The position numbers and the translations under genes are program-made. The notes beneath the pieces are model-generated. The model saw nothing but the letters and a program-made list of their open reading frames with translations. It was not told the origin of the DNA and did no database searches. DNA of 64,000 bases from an uncultured Granulosicoccaceae bacterium (GTDB lineage Bacteria; Pseudomonadota; Gammaproteobacteria; Granulosicoccales; Granulosicoccaceae): positions 1-64,000 of the forward strand of contig CALGLE010000035.1 of NCBI GenBank assembly GCA_937930305.1, given 5' to 3'. Of the stretch, positions 49,679-60,634 are shown piece by piece (positions within the stretch are counted from its first letter, which is position 1; each line of letters begins with the position of its first letter).

Positions 49679-50930
49679 CTTGCCAATGTTCGTGCAATGC
49701 TGTGAGGGTGAAAAATGACCCGGCAACGAGCACAACAGCCTCAGAAGGTGGATGCGCTGAATTATAGGCGTTTGCTTGCTCACAAGCAGCCCGCCACGCT
49801 TCAGATAGGGAAATATGAGCCTCGGCTTTGCCACCGGCCCCCTGCACCAGAGCGCACAACTCCTTAGCTGGAGTGCCTCTAGAGCCATCTAACGCAATAC
49901 AGTGCCAATGTCGAACCGCCGTGTGTAATGCAGTCACCACACCAGCCACGTCTTTGTCATTGAGTGCACCGAAAACCGCGAACACGGGTGCGCCAGGGAA
50001 TCGTTCTTGTAACCCCGCCTGCACACTGGCGGCAGCGGCCGGATTGTGGGCCACATCCAGCACAACATTCACCCCTTGCTTTCGATGTTGTTCAAAGCGC
50101 CCTGCCACCTGCACATCTGCAATGGCGGCCACAGCGGTGTCCAGAGTGACGGGCAAGCGCGAGTTTAAGTGCGACACCGCCATCAATGCTGCATGAGCGT
50201 TTGTTTGTTGATGCTCACCGGGAAGGCTTAAGGATAAGAACTGACGTTCATCCTCGGAAGGGACTTGTTGCAGCAGCATGTTGGCCTGTTTTATGGATTT
50301 GACCACACCCGGTGGTGGATCCTGATCGGCCATGATCAACGGAACGCCAGCGCGACCGATGCCGATCTTCTCACGGCCAATCGACGTGCGATCGGATCCT
50401 AACCAACTTTCGTGATCAATAGCAATGCTCGTCACAATCGCACAATCGGTATCCCATAAGTTGGTGGTGTCCAATCGCCCCCCCAAACCTACCTCCAAAA
50501 TGACCACATCGCAGCGCTGTTTAATGAAGGTGTGCACCGCGGCTAAGGTGCTGAATTCAAAATAGGTTAAGGCGGTGTTCTCGCGTGCAGATTCAATTGC
50601 CTCAAAAGAGGCCACAATCGTTTCATCAGAAACCGGTGTACCAGCGACGGCTATGCGTTCGTTGAAGTGAACAATGTGAGGCGATGTGTATACCCCCGTG
50701 CGGTAACCCGCTGCACGGTATACCGCATCCAGCAAGGCCACTGTGCTGCCCTTGCCGTTGGTGCCGGCCACCGTGATGACGGGCATACTGAGCGCATGAA
50801 CGTTGGCACGCGTTGCCACCAGGGCCGCCCGAGTCAACCCCAACTCGATTTCGTTGGGGTGCGTTGCTTCAATCCACTGCAACCATTCCGTTAACGAAGC
50901 ACCCATTTTGGGAGCGGACGGCACCGTCAC
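49659..50930 (-). CDS. folC: Dihydrofolate synthase / folylpolyglutamate synthase
   Basis: FolC adds glutamate to dihydropteroate and to folates. The 423-residue Mur-ligase-fold protein has [20 protein letters not shown] (P-loop), [34 protein letters not shown] and [18 protein letters not shown]. It starts with GTG and overlaps accD by four bases. Confidence 0.95.
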   Translation of the reverse strand: MTVPSAPKMGASLTEWLQWIEATHPNEIELGLTRAALVATRANVHALSMPVITVAGTNGKGSTVALLDAVYRAAGYRTGVYTSPHIVHFNERIAVAGTPVSDETIVASFEAIESARENTALTYFEFSTLAAVHTFIKQRCDVVILEVGLGGRLDTTNLWDTDCAIVTSIAIDHESWLGSDRTSIGREKIGIGRAGVPLIMADQDPPPGVVKSIKQANMLLQQVPSEDERQFLSLSLPGEHQQTNAHAALMAVSHLNSRLPVTLDTAVAAIADVQVAGRFEQHRKQGVNVVLDVAHNPAAAASVQAGLQERFPGAPVFAVFGALNDKDVAGVVTALHTAVRHWHCIALDGSRGTPAKELCALVQGAGGKAEAHISLSEAWRAACEQANAYNSAHPPSEAVVLVAGSFFTLTALHEHWQDVGRST

Positions 50931-51880
50931 GAGCTGGCGGCAGGCGCCTTGCCAGGTTTCTCTTCGGTGGATAGATCCAAAGGAGCCGCGGCGGTTAATT
51001 TAGCCAATAGTTTGGCTAAGGTGTCGCGCATTTCACGCCGATCCACAATCATATCGAGAGCACCGTGTTCCAACAAAAATTCACTGCTTTGAAATCCATC
51101 AGGCAGGGTTTCACGCACAGTTTGTTCAATAACTCGAGGCCCCGCGAACCCAATTCGCGCACCCGGTTCGGCGATGATGATGTCACCCAACATCGCTAAG
51201 CTGGCTGATACGCCGCCCATGGTGGGGTCGGTTAACACCGAGATGTAAGGTAATCCTTGAGCGGATAGTTTGGTGAGCAGCGAACTGGTTTTACCCATCT
51301 GCAACAACGACATCAAAGCCTCTTGCATTCGAGCCCCACCACTGGCGCTGAAACAAACTAACGGGACCTTATCAGCGATACAACGATCCACCGCCAAGCA
51401 AAATCGTTCGCCAACGACCGAGCCCATCGACCCCGCCATAAAATTAAAATCAAACACCGCCACGACCACAGGCAGATTGTGTATTTGTCCCCGCATAACA
51501 ACCAGGGCGTCGGTTTCACCCGAATCTTTTGCGGCCGCGGAAAGCCTGTCTTTGTAGCGCTTGGAGTCTTTGAATTTTAAGGTATCAATCGGTTCTACCG
51601 AGGCACCAATTTCTTCACGGCCATCCTCGTCTAGCAGCCGTTCTAACCGCTTTCTCGCACCCACTCGAATGTGGTGCCCACACTTCGAACATACCTCTTG
51701 TGCACGTTCCAGCTCAGCGTGATAGAGCACATTACTGCAACTATCGCATTTGATCCACAAGCCTTCGGGCACGTTGCCCGATCCAGGGTCCGAAACGCGG
51801 GCACTGATACGCGCCGGAATCAGCTTCTCAAACCAGCTCAATGCCCGTGGAGAGGCCGTTTTCTTTTTGTCGTCGCTCAC
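50927..51880 (-). CDS. accD: Acetyl-CoA carboxylase carboxyltransferase subunit beta
   Basis: AccD with AccA forms the carboxyltransferase that makes malonyl-CoA. The 317-residue protein has the N-terminal zinc ribbon ([20 protein letters not shown] then CSKCGHH) and the crotonase-like core ([60 protein letters not shown]). The start is GTG. The tail is about 25 residues longer and Ala/Pro-rich. Usual order trpF-accD-folC. Confidence 0.96.
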   Translation of the reverse strand: MSDDKKKTASPRALSWFEKLIPARISARVSDPGSGNVPEGLWIKCDSCSNVLYHAELERAQEVCSKCGHHIRVGARKRLERLLDEDGREEIGASVEPIDTLKFKDSKRYKDRLSAAAKDSGETDALVVMRGQIHNLPVVVAVFDFNFMAGSMGSVVGERFCLAVDRCIADKVPLVCFSASGGARMQEALMSLLQMGKTSSLLTKLSAQGLPYISVLTDPTMGGVSASLAMLGDIIIAEPGARIGFAGPRVIEQTVRETLPDGFQSSEFLLEHGALDMIVDRREMRDTLAKLLAKLTAAAPLDLSTEEKPGKAPAASS

Positions 51881-51940
51881 AGTTCGCGTCTTTAAATTGT
51901 CTTTAGAAGTAAACCGAATGGGTCTTAGGGTGATAGCGTA

Positions 51941-52579
51941 TCAGGCTGGAGACTTATGCGCCTGTCGTACCGCATTTACGAACAATTGCATCTTGGTTGC
52001 ATCCTTCACCCCTTTGGCTTGTTCCACCCCCGTGCTCACATCCACCGCATAGGGGCGCACCTGGCGCACCGCCTGGGCCACATTCTCAGGATACAACCCT
52101 CCGGCCAAGATTAACCGAGCGGGTGCGGATTGCTCTAATTTTGCCCAATCAAAGGCATGGCCCGTTCCACCAAGCTCCCCAGGTCCGTGACTGTCAAACA
52201 AAAACCCTTGGGCATTTTTGTATTGCGCTAGTACAGTCGGGGTGGGCAAACCGTCCGCAACACCTAAGGCTTTCACATAGGGGCGGTTGAAGGCGTCACA
52301 CCATTGAGCAGATTCAGTACCGTGGAATTGAGGCAGTAAATTGGGAATGGCTTCCAATGCCTGGTGCACCTCGGCTTCGTTGGCATTTAAAAATAAACCC
52401 ACGCGAACCATATAGGGGGGAAGCTGGGCTGCGATATCAGCCGCTGCAACCGGCAAAATAGCGCGCTTAGAGGCGGCACAAAACACAAACCCAAGCGCAT
52501 CCACGCCCAGTTGTTCCGCATACAGCGCATCTTCTAACCGCGTGATACCGCAGATTTTGATTCGGGTGTGGGGTTGCAT
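51941..52579 (-). CDS. trpF: Phosphoribosylanthranilate isomerase
   Basis: TrpF isomerises phosphoribosylanthranilate in tryptophan synthesis. The 212-residue TIM-barrel protein has RIKICGITRLEDALYAEQLG (catalytic Cys), ALGFVFCAASKRAI and DVSTGVEQAKGVKDATKM (catalytic Asp). Other trp genes, including trpB and trpA, which often follow, are not in this block. Confidence 0.95.
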   Translation of the reverse strand: MQPHTRIKICGITRLEDALYAEQLGVDALGFVFCAASKRAILPVAAADIAAQLPPYMVRVGLFLNANEAEVHQALEAIPNLLPQFHGTESAQWCDAFNRPYVKALGVADGLPTPTVLAQYKNAQGFLFDSHGPGELGGTGHAFDWAKLEQSAPARLILAGGLYPENVAQAVRQVRPYAVDVSTGVEQAKGVKDATKMQLFVNAVRQAHKSPA

Positions 52580-52591
52580 AACCCCGCTATT

Positions 52592-53365
52592 TTACGCGCT
52601 TGGTTGGATAAATGTGGGTACGTTGAATCGGCTGGGATAATGCGCTTGCAGAAAACAGAGCCCATTCGGGGGAGCGGTCATCGCCGCTTGTGTGCGATCT
52701 TTCGCAGCCAACAACCGTTCTAACCAATCGATCGGTTGCTCGCCTTTGCCGATGGCCATCAAACAACCCGCCACAATACGCACCATGTTGTGCAAAAAAC
52801 AATTGGCGGTGATTTCCAGAATAACTCGATCCCCTACCCTTTCCACACGCAATTCATGCAACATCCGAATAGGATGATTGGCTTGACATTGCGCAGAACG
52901 AAAGCTGCTGAAATCGTGCTCACCTAACAAACTGTTTGCAGCCGCTTGCATGCGTTGTACATCTAAAGGATCGCATTGCCAGCTTAAACGTTTCGCATCC
53001 AGTCCCGGTCGCGTGGCTCGGTTCAGAATGGTGTAGCGATAAGAGCGGGAGTCCGCTGAAAAACGCGCGTGAAAATCCTCAGGCATCACTTGCGCCCAAT
53101 GCACCGACACGTCGCGGGCTAAAACGGAATTTACACCAAAGGTCCATGCGGTTAATTCGCGAATGGCTGAGGTGTCGAAGTGAACAATTTGGGCTGCGGC
53201 ATGAACGCCCGTGTCGGTACGACCCGAACAGTGCACCGTGATTGGCTCGTTCGCGATACGACTTAAAGCCGCTTCCACTGTCGCCTGTACTGAAACCGAA
53301 TGCGGCTGGCGTTGCCAGCCGCAATAGGCGTGTCCATCATATTCAACCGCCAGAGCTACGCGCAT
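52592..53365 (-). CDS. truA: tRNA pseudouridine(38-40) synthase
   Basis: TruA makes pseudouridine at positions 38-40 of tRNA anticodon arms. The 257-residue protein has GHAYCGWQRQPHSVSVQATV, the catalytic Asp in HCSGRTDTGVHAAAQIVHFD, and FRSAQCQANHPIRMLHELRV, with NCFLHNMVRIVAGCLMAIGK near the end. It lies between fimV and trpF, as in Pseudomonas. Confidence 0.96.
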   Translation of the reverse strand: MRVALAVEYDGHAYCGWQRQPHSVSVQATVEAALSRIANEPITVHCSGRTDTGVHAAAQIVHFDTSAIRELTAWTFGVNSVLARDVSVHWAQVMPEDFHARFSADSRSYRYTILNRATRPGLDAKRLSWQCDPLDVQRMQAAANSLLGEHDFSSFRSAQCQANHPIRMLHELRVERVGDRVILEITANCFLHNMVRIVAGCLMAIGKGEQPIDWLERLLAAKDRTQAAMTAPPNGLCFLQAHYPSRFNVPTFIQPSA

Positions 53366-53405
53366 AAATACACCATTTGCGAGCAGCTACTGCGATAACT
53401 TAGAA

Positions 53406-56400
53406 CTATGAGATTTTGCGCTTCAGCGTTTCCGCTTCAGAGACTTGTTCCGGGCTTCCACTTTTAACTATTTCATCCAGCGCACTGCTGGCTGAATCAT
53501 TGTCACCCATGTCGATATAGGCTTTCGCCAAATCCATCATGGTGTCCATTTCATCAACCGACTCCAAACTCTCCGTTCCAGCCAGCAGCGTATCGTCGCT
53601 GGTGGCATTCAGATCCAAGCTTTGGTCCGCATTTAAACTGTCGTCCAGCAATTCGGTGCTGTCTAATTCCATATCACCAGAGAGCTGGTTTAAGTCCAAT
53701 GTGAGATCTTCAGCCGCACCGGAAACATCTAGCGCACTGGCATCTAAGTTGGGCGCATCCAAATGGGTTGAATCCAATGTAGGCACGTTCAAACTCATAT
53801 CGTTCATGGCGTCGCTGGCTTGATCGCCTACTGTGCCGGCAATACCGGAAGCCGTGTCAGTAATGCCGCTGGCCGCATCGCCAACAACCCCTGTCACGCT
53901 ATCAGTCGCACCATCTAATGATGGGAAATCCAGACTGCTGGTGTCATCACCCACATCCGCTGCAATTTCATCCGCAATTTGCGAGAAATCACCGGTTGCT
54001 TCTAGGTCAGCCTCATCAAAGGCGAACGCTGGATCGATACTTTGATCCATGAGATGTGATTCGTCTTCATCATCTGCCATCTTGGTGAGGTCATCACTTG
54101 AATCAAAGTCAGGTAAGGACAACACCGAGTCACCGTCATTCGCAGTAGCATTCGAGAAATCGCGATTAACGCTAGCGATTTCTTCACTACCAGAATTGGT
54201 TAGAAAATCATCGTTGTTTAATGATTGAGCATCTTCGCGACTACCCACACCGATGGATTCGATATTATCCGCGGCCCCAGAAAATAACGCGTTACCGGGG
54301 TCTAGCTCGTGGCCGGTTGCCGCGATACCAGCCCAAGCCGGAGTTGAGGTACCAAATTTCTGTTGATACTGCGCAGCCACGTCCGCATACCCATCCGAGT
54401 TGCGCTGAGCTGCGTAAGTTTCCATTAATTTTTCATGGTATTCAGGATTGTTGTTGTCCCGATCCATTGCCTTACCTAACAGTTCTTCTGCTTGGCCGTG
54501 CAACCCGTAAGCGAGATAAACATCGACTTCTGAGAGGGTGTCGTCATGATCGATATCATCCATACCGGAATCAAACGCTGCCGCGGCACCGGCAATTTCC
54601 GTATTGGAAGCTGTGCCGTCAAACGCCTCAATGTCATCCGCAGCATCTTCTTTATCACGACCAAAGCCAACAGCTGCTGCAGCGGCAGCCACACCGGCGC
54701 CTCCAGCAGCGGCGGCAGCGCCAACACCTGAACTCGCCGCTTCACCCATATCGTCGAGCCTGTCCGTCATGCTGTCACCAATGTGCGTGGCGGCTGTGCC
54801 GTCGGCCAACTCCATTTCGTCAAGAAATTCAACATCATCTAAATCGGCATCATCGATCTTACGCTTTCGACGACCCATGAATAACGTGGCCAATAGCCCA
54901 AGAGCGCCTAAACCCAGAACGCCGAGAACGCCCCATTTAAGGTTGCTGTTCAACACACCGTCAAGCCAACCTTTTGGCTCTTCAGCTGCACCGCCGGCAT
55001 TGGAAGCCGCCGCCGCTGTTGCAGCCGCTGCTGCGTTAGCTGTATCGTTCGCGTTGTCCGCCACCAAATTTGTCGCGTCATCACCAAGCAGTTCAACCGA
55101 TTCCAGTTGTTCACCCGCTGCTGTCACCGCGTTGCCCGCCGCATCGCTGGCTTCACTGGCAGCACCGCCAACCAAATCACTGGCAGAGTCTGCCAAGTTC
55201 GAGGCCGCGTCACCTACATTGGCCGAAGCATCTGCCAATGTGTCGCCAGCTGCATCCACTAAAGAGTCTGCTGCTCCGGCTGCGTCAGACGCATCGGCGG
55301 TCACTTCGTTTTTCGCAGCTTCAAGTTGAGCTTCAAGTTTTGCAATATCGTTTTGCTGCAAAGTAACTAAGGTATCGAGATTTTCACCCGTGTTTTGCAA
55401 AGCAGCAGATTGATCGGTTAAGTCGTCAGTCTCACGACGAGAAGATGCCAGTTCCTCACGCGCTAACTGCAACTTTCGATTAATTTCACCCAAACGATTA
55501 GCGTCGCTGGCCGCGGACTCATCTGAGGTTGCACTAGCGGCTGTGGTCGTTGAATCACTGTCAGCAACAATTTTGAGTTCATCGCGTTGCAGCACTTCGG
55601 TGCGAGCATTAGCCAAAATGGCAGCAGCCTCATCATTTAAAGAAGCAACACTCGTGTCTTCAGCGGGCTCTTGCGTACGTGCCGGAGCGGAAGCCGCTTG
55701 TGAGGCACTGGCCACCTGTGTGGCTCGTTGACCTGAACGTACACCGTCGCGATATTCCTGCCATAAACGATTCTGATCGTTAATGCTGGCAAGTGCTTGT
55801 GCTTGTGATATGCCGTTCGCTTCACTGGCACTTGGCACCCGTAAGGTGGCACCGGCTCTAACTAAGTTGATGTTGCCATTAATGAACGCGCTTTCGTTCG
55901 CGGCCAATAACGCCATCATCATTTGCTGAGGTGATACGCCATTGCCTGAAAGATTTTGAGCGATTATGCCTAAGGTTTCACCGCGTTGCACAACCACACT
56001 GTCTGATGAGCTTGATCCGGCATCAATGCTTTCCAATGTCACGATGTTGGAAGTATCAGCTCCCGAACCCGCTTCACTACCACCACCTACGAGTTCTACC
56101 TGGGGTAGCCCGTTAGCGTCTAAATTGCTTGAACCCAGTTCCGTCAAACTGATGACTTCACCACCACCACCGAACGTCGAATCGCCACCTAAACCGTCTA
56201 ACGTGATGACTTCACCGCCAACATCAGAATCGAATGTGACCGAAGCGGAGGATTGTGTTGTTAAGGTGCCCGAGGAAGCCGCAGCGCGAGCGGCCGCTCC
56301 AGCAGCTCTGGCGCGAGCAATAGCAGGATCTTCATCGATAGCGACACTGCCAACTTCTGCAGTATCAAACGTTGTGGTGGCTTCCAAACCGTCCAGTGTT

Positions 56401-56978
56401 ACCGACTCGCCTTCTAGAATAACGGTGTCGCCACTAACCGAGTCAAGTGACTCAAGACTGACGAGCTCACCGTCGGTAATAATTTCTGACTCGCGTTGAA
56501 TTGGTGTCGGTGTGACTAAAGACGTGTCATCACGTTGCACGAATGCAGGCGAATCAGCGCCAGTGTCAGCGCGAGCGCTGGTGTTGGGTGACATGAATAC
56601 CGGTGGATCCAACAGCACGGTGTATTCGCGAACCATCCGACCCGCGGGCCAATCAACTTCTAATAGGAAGTTAAGAAACGGTTCAACGATTGGACGCTGG
56701 CTGGTGATCACAATCGTTTGCGTGTCTTGGTTGACGGAAAATCGCAAATCGGCCAGCGCATCTGTGCGCTCGATACCCGCCCGAGCAAACGCCTCTGGCG
56801 ACGCCAATTTGACGATCATTCCTGTCATCTCGCCCGACCTAACGGACGACAATCGAATTTCTGCGCTCATCGGTTGGTTCAATGACGAACGCATTTCAAT
56901 CTCACCGAGACCTAATGCGCGTGCTGAACCTGATGATAAAGCGATGCTGACAGCCAAAGCCGTTGCTAGTTTTCGCAC
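53406..56978 (-). CDS. fimV: FimV-family polar/peptidoglycan-binding protein
   Basis: FimV is a polar hub protein that binds peptidoglycan and supports type IV pili and polarity. The 1190-residue protein has a signal peptide (ATALAVSIALSSGSARA), the FimV N-terminal domain (LGEIEMRSSLNQPMSAEIRL, FLNFLLEVDWPAGRMVREYT), a LysM-like domain near residues 330-380 (VVQRGETLGIIAQNLSGNG), a coiled coil, a membrane helix near 680 (GVLGVLGLGALGLLATLFMG) and a cytoplasmic acidic tail with TPR (EVDVYLAYGLHGQAEELLGK) and the C-terminal FimV helix MMDLAKAYIDMGDNDSASSA. The tail has many Asp/Ala/Ser repeats. Confidence 0.93.
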   Translation of the reverse strand: MRKLATALAVSIALSSGSARALGLGEIEMRSSLNQPMSAEIRLSSVRSGEMTGMIVKLASPEAFARAGIERTDALADLRFSVNQDTQTIVITSQRPIVEPFLNFLLEVDWPAGRMVREYTVLLDPPVFMSPNTSARADTGADSPAFVQRDDTSLVTPTPIQRESEIITDGELVSLESLDSVSGDTVILEGESVTLDGLEATTTFDTAEVGSVAIDEDPAIARARAAGAAARAAASSGTLTTQSSASVTFDSDVGGEVITLDGLGGDSTFGGGGEVISLTELGSSNLDANGLPQVELVGGGSEAGSGADTSNIVTLESIDAGSSSSDSVVVQRGETLGIIAQNLSGNGVSPQQMMMALLAANESAFINGNINLVRAGATLRVPSASEANGISQAQALASINDQNRLWQEYRDGVRSGQRATQVASASQAASAPARTQEPAEDTSVASLNDEAAAILANARTEVLQRDELKIVADSDSTTTAASATSDESAASDANRLGEINRKLQLAREELASSRRETDDLTDQSAALQNTGENLDTLVTLQQNDIAKLEAQLEAAKNEVTADASDAAGAADSLVDAAGDTLADASANVGDAASNLADSASDLVGGAASEASDAAGNAVTAAGEQLESVELLGDDATNLVADNANDTANAAAAATAAAASNAGGAAEEPKGWLDGVLNSNLKWGVLGVLGLGALGLLATLFMGRRKRKIDDADLDDVEFLDEMELADGTAATHIGDSMTDRLDDMGEAASSGVGAAAAAGGAGVAAAAAAVGFGRDKEDAADDIEAFDGTASNTEIAGAAAAFDSGMDDIDHDDTLSEVDVYLAYGLHGQAEELLGKAMDRDNNNPEYHEKLMETYAAQRNSDGYADVAAQYQQKFGTSTPAWAGIAATGHELDPGNALFSGAADNIESIGVGSREDAQSLNNDDFLTNSGSEEIASVNRDFSNATANDGDSVLSLPDFDSSDDLTKMADDEDESHLMDQSIDPAFAFDEADLEATGDFSQIADEIAADVGDDTSSLDFPSLDGATDSVTGVVGDAASGITDTASGIAGTVGDQASDAMNDMSLNVPTLDSTHLDAPNLDASALDVSGAAEDLTLDLNQLSGDMELDSTELLDDSLNADQSLDLNATSDDTLLAGTESLESVDEMDTMMDLAKAYIDMGDNDSASSALDEIVKSGSPEQVSEAETLKRKIS

Positions 56979-57111
56979 TGTTCTTTTCCCAAAAACGTTA
57001 CTTGAGTTGTACTTGCTGTTTCCGGCGAAGCAGCGAGTTGAGTCAGGTAACGGGTTTAAAGCCGATTAACCTATCGTATATAGCCGAAATATCACAACAC
57101 ACCAACAGCAG

Positions 57112-57131
57112 ATCTGGCCGTTAGGCCAGAT
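57112..57131 (-). other. Perfect hairpin spanning the asd stop codon
   Basis: ATCTGGCC (57112-57119) and GGCCAGAT (57124-57131) form an 8-base stem with a 4-base loop, and the asd stop TAA lies in the loop. No T run follows, so it is not a typical intrinsic terminator; it may shield the 3' end or separate asd and fimV expression. Confidence 0.6.
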
Positions 57132-58146
57132 GGTCACGGACTAAGCATTCAGCAATCTGCACGCTATTCAATGCGGCACCTTTGCGAACGTTGTCCGATA
57201 CTACCCAGAGATTTAAGCCGTTTTCGCAGCTTATGTCCTCTCTGATACGACCGACAAACACCTCATCTGTGCCGGCAGATTCGGTGACGGCCGTTGGGTA
57301 TCCGCCATCTTGGTGGTCATCTATCACCACTATTCCTGGAGCAGATGCCAGCAATTCTCGGGCCGAGTCAGCCGATAAGGGCCGTTCAAGCTCTAAATGC
57401 ACCGCTTCTGAGTGCCCATAAAACACAGGAATTCGCACGCAGGTGGGATTTACACGAATGCTACTGTCTTCCATAATTTTATGCGTCTCCCAGACCATTT
57501 TCATCTCTTCCTTGGTGTAACCATTGTCTTGAAAAGTGTCGATGTGGGGCAGAGCGTTAAACGCAATTTGCTTCGGATACACCGAGGGTTCTATGGGCTG
57601 CCCATTCAATAATCTCGCGGTCTGCCCACCGAGCTCTTCAATCGCTTCCTTGCCTGTGCCGGATACCGCTTGATAGGTTGCCACATTAATGCGAGTTATG
57701 CGTGCCGCGTCGTGAATAGGTTTAAGTGCCACGAGCATCTGAATGGTGGAACAATTTGGGTTAGCGATGATGCCGGTTTCTTTGTATTGCGCAATCGCGT
57801 GAGCGTTTACTTCAGGCACGATCAAGGGCTTGTCATCGTCATAGCGGAATTGCGATGTGTTGTCGATAACCACACAACCAGCTGCGGCTGCCAAGGGTGC
57901 GTATACCTTAGATACCGACGCACCCGGTGAAAACAGCCCTATCTGTACGCTGCTGAAATCAAATTCAGCAAGATCTTTCACAACCAGCTGCTTGCTACCA
58001 AACGCCACTCGCTTTCCAGCCGAGCGTGAACTGGCTAGCGCGTGCACCTCACCGACCGGGAATTTCCGCTCATGCAAAATCTCCAGCATGGTTTCCCCAA
58101 CCGCACCGGTTGCTCCAACAACGGCAACGTTGAATGTCTTATTCAT
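57121..58146 (-). CDS. asd: Aspartate-semialdehyde dehydrogenase
   Basis: Asd makes aspartate semialdehyde, the branch point to lysine, diaminopimelate, threonine and methionine. The 341-residue protein has the NADP-binding VVGATGAVGETMLEILHERK, the active-site Cys in GIIANPNCSTIQMLVAL, and HIDTFQDNGYTKEEMKMV. It lies between leuB and fimV, as in Pseudomonas. Confidence 0.96.
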   Translation of the reverse strand: MNKTFNVAVVGATGAVGETMLEILHERKFPVGEVHALASSRSAGKRVAFGSKQLVVKDLAEFDFSSVQIGLFSPGASVSKVYAPLAAAAGCVVIDNTSQFRYDDDKPLIVPEVNAHAIAQYKETGIIANPNCSTIQMLVALKPIHDAARITRINVATYQAVSGTGKEAIEELGGQTARLLNGQPIEPSVYPKQIAFNALPHIDTFQDNGYTKEEMKMVWETHKIMEDSSIRVNPTCVRIPVFYGHSEAVHLELERPLSADSARELLASAPGIVVIDDHQDGGYPTAVTESAGTDEVFVGRIREDISCENGLNLWVVSDNVRKGAALNSVQIAECLVRDHLA

Positions 58147-58192
58147 CGAAAATTACTCAAATTTTGAAATTGAAAAAGATCGTGTCTTATCA

Positions 58193-59284
58193 TCAGGCCG
58201 AGGCTTTTAATGCATTAAGTACCGCATCACCCATTGCCGACGTGTTCACCACAGTGATATTTTGTGTGTCGGCATCGCCGGCAATATCTTGGCAGCGTAG
58301 CCCTTGACTCAACACGCTGGACACCGCTGCATTAATGGCATCGGCGGCGCCAGGTTGTCTCAAGCTGTAACGCAGCATCATCGATACCGACAAGATAGTG
58401 GCCAGTGGATTAGCGATTCCTTGGCCTGCGATGTCAGGCGCTGAACCGTGGATGGGTTCGTACATGCCTTTCCCGTTTGAATCCAGAGACGCCGAAGGCA
58501 ACATGCCGATGCTGCCCGTTAGCATGGCGGCGGCGTCAGACAAAATGTCACCAAAGATGTTGCCAGTCACAATCACATCGAATTGTTTGGGCGCGCGCAC
58601 CAACTGCATGGCGGCGTTGTCGACATACATATGCGATAACTCCACCTCCGGATAAGCCTGACCCACACGCTCGACCACTTCACGCCAAAGTTCAGACACT
58701 TCCAGCACGTTCATTTTATCCACCGAACATAATCGCCTGCTGCGTTGCATGGCAATCTCAAAGCCACGAATAGCAATACGCTCAATTTCAGGTTCGCTAT
58801 AAACCATGGTGTTAAAACCGGTACGCACACCTTTCCTTACCTCGATGCCGCGGGGTTCTCCAAAATACAAGCCACTGGTGAGTTCGCGCAAAATCATCAT
58901 GTCTAAGCCAGCCACTAATTCCGGCTTTAATGAAGAGGCGTTGGCTAATTCTGGAAACAACATGGCAGGGCGTAGATTGGCGAACAAATCCAACTCAGCC
59001 CGTAAACGCAATAAGCCACGTTCGGGTCTTAGCTCCCGAGGTGCTTCATCGTATTTCGGGCCACCGACAGAACCAAGCAAAATGGCGTTAGCGTTTCGAC
59101 AAGCCGCCAAAGTTGCATCAGGCAATGGTGTTCCGTGGGCATCGTAGGCGGCACCACCAAACGCATGTTCAGCGGTTTCGATGCCAAGCTTATGCTGGGT
59201 GTTAACAGCATCCAAAACGCGCATCGCTTGATGCACGATTTCTGGGCCAATACCATCGCCAGATAAAACCGCTACGCTCGTCAT
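58193..59284 (-). CDS. leuB: 3-isopropylmalate dehydrogenase
   Basis: LeuB oxidises and decarboxylates 3-isopropylmalate. The 363-residue protein has [51 protein letters not shown], the substrate-contact [19 protein letters not shown] and [20 protein letters not shown], and the NAD-specific DGIGPEI and [14 protein letters not shown]. It follows the GST gene by about 60 bases. Confidence 0.97.
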   Translation of the reverse strand: MTSVAVLSGDGIGPEIVHQAMRVLDAVNTQHKLGIETAEHAFGGAAYDAHGTPLPDATLAACRNANAILLGSVGGPKYDEAPRELRPERGLLRLRAELDLFANLRPAMLFPELANASSLKPELVAGLDMMILRELTSGLYFGEPRGIEVRKGVRTGFNTMVYSEPEIERIAIRGFEIAMQRSRRLCSVDKMNVLEVSELWREVVERVGQAYPEVELSHMYVDNAAMQLVRAPKQFDVIVTGNIFGDILSDAAAMLTGSIGMLPSASLDSNGKGMYEPIHGSAPDIAGQGIANPLATILSVSMMLRYSLRQPGAADAINAAVSSVLSQGLRCQDIAGDADTQNITVVNTSAMGDAVLNALKASA

Positions 59285-59342
59285 GGTGAATATTCTCTTA
59301 AGTTAATTATGTAAAGGTAAGTAATGAAACGATGTGTGGAAA

Positions 59343-59993
59343 TTACACTTCCGCGTGTGGAATAACTTCCGCTTCGTGTTCAGCATCGGAATACCACTGC
59401 TGCATGGACACATCGCCCAACACCCGTTTGAAATAAGGGCCAACACGATTCACAGTTTCAATGCCGTAGGTGTGAAAGCGAGAAGCAACCGGTGCAAACA
59501 TGGCATCCGCCACGGTGTAATGCCCAAATAACCAAGGCCCACCACTCACTTGCAAAGCGCTGTCTAGCAAATGTTGAATGCGCGCTATATCGTTCTGTGT
59601 TTCTTGATTGGGGACAAAGTCATCGATCACGCGACGACAATTCATCGGCATATTTGCTCGCAGGGCTTGAAAACTGGAATGCATTTCCGCGCTAACCGCC
59701 CGTGCTTTGGCCCGTTCATTAACCGCTTCTGGCCATAACCGTTTTTCTGGAAACTTTTCAGCAATATACTCACATATCGCTAGCGAATCCCACAGTACGA
59801 GATCAGCATCATACAAAACCGGTACTTGCTTGGCAGGGCACAAGTCTTCCAATAAGGTGAGGCCAGCTTCCGTGAATAACGGGATGCGCACCTCTTCAAA
59901 TTTCACCCGCGCATGTTTCATCAAGATCCACGGCCGTAGCGACCACGATGAGTAGTTCTTGTTACCTATAACAAGCCGCGGTTCTGTATTCAC
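59343..59993 (-). CDS. Glutathione S-transferase-family protein inside the leu operon
   Basis: The 216-residue protein has an N-terminal thioredoxin fold ([20 protein letters not shown], then [20 protein letters not shown]) and a helical C-terminal domain ([20 protein letters not shown]). The Ser of SSWSLRPW is the likely glutathione-activating residue, and LVLWDSLAI fits the glutathione-binding ES/DS turn. The ATG overlaps the leuD stop by four bases, so it is translated with leuD. The substrate is unknown. Confidence 0.88.
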   Translation of the reverse strand: MNTEPRLVIGNKNYSSWSLRPWILMKHARVKFEEVRIPLFTEAGLTLLEDLCPAKQVPVLYDADLVLWDSLAICEYIAEKFPEKRLWPEAVNERAKARAVSAEMHSSFQALRANMPMNCRRVIDDFVPNQETQNDIARIQHLLDSALQVSGGPWLFGHYTVADAMFAPVASRFHTYGIETVNRVGPYFKRVLGDVSMQQWYSDAEHEAEVIPHAEV

Positions 59994-60634
59994 TGGGAGT
60001 TAAACAACCAAGGAGCCGCCGTACGACGTGTTGACTCATAATTTTCAATGCGATTACGTTTCTGCAGCGTCAAGCCAATATCGTCTAAACCATTGAGTAA
60101 ACAATCGCGTCGAAACTCATCTACATCAAATGAATGCACTTCCCCATCTGGGGTGGTTACCGTTTTTGCTTGCAAATTAATGTCTAAGCGATAGCCTTCG
60201 GTGTTCTCACAGTCTTCAGCCAACTTGGCACAGACATCAGCAGGTAAAACGATGGGCAGTAAACCACTCTTAAACGCATTGTTGTGAAAGATATCGGCGA
60301 AGCTCGGTGCAATGACACTGCGAAAACCGTAATCATCCAATGCCCACACTGCGTGCTCACGTGATGATCCACAGCCAAAGTTGTCTCCTGAAATTAATAC
60401 CTGCGCACCGGCGTAGCGGGCTTGGTTCAATACGAATTCAGGATTGGGCTGTCGGCTGTTCGGGTCTTGCCCTGGAAAGCCTTCATCTAAATAACGCCAG
60501 GCATCAAATAAATTCACGCCAAAGCCTGATCGTTTAATCGATTTTAAAAATTGCTTTGGAATAATGGCATCGGTATCAATGTTTGATCGATGCATGGGTG
60601 CTGCGAGCGCTTTAATCTGAGTGAACGCTTTCAT
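59990..60634 (-). CDS. leuD: 3-isopropylmalate dehydratase small subunit
   Basis: LeuD is the swivelling small subunit of isopropylmalate isomerase. The 214-residue protein has [40 protein letters not shown] and [16 protein letters not shown]. It starts with a 4-base overlap of leuC and ends with a 4-base overlap of the GST gene. Confidence 0.97.
   Translation of the reverse strand: MKAFTQIKALAAPMHRSNIDTDAIIPKQFLKSIKRSGFGVNLFDAWRYLDEGFPGQDPNSRQPNPEFVLNQARYAGAQVLISGDNFGCGSSREHAVWALDDYGFRSVIAPSFADIFHNNAFKSGLLPIVLPADVCAKLAEDCENTEGYRLDINLQAKTVTTPDGEVHSFDVDEFRRDCLLNGLDDIGLTLQKRNRIENYESTRRTAAPWLFNSQ

Noticed and set aside
54604..55329. A 241-codon plus-strand frame opposite fimV
   Set aside because: It mirrors the Ala/Asp-rich repeats of FimV, which is clearly coding on the minus strand.
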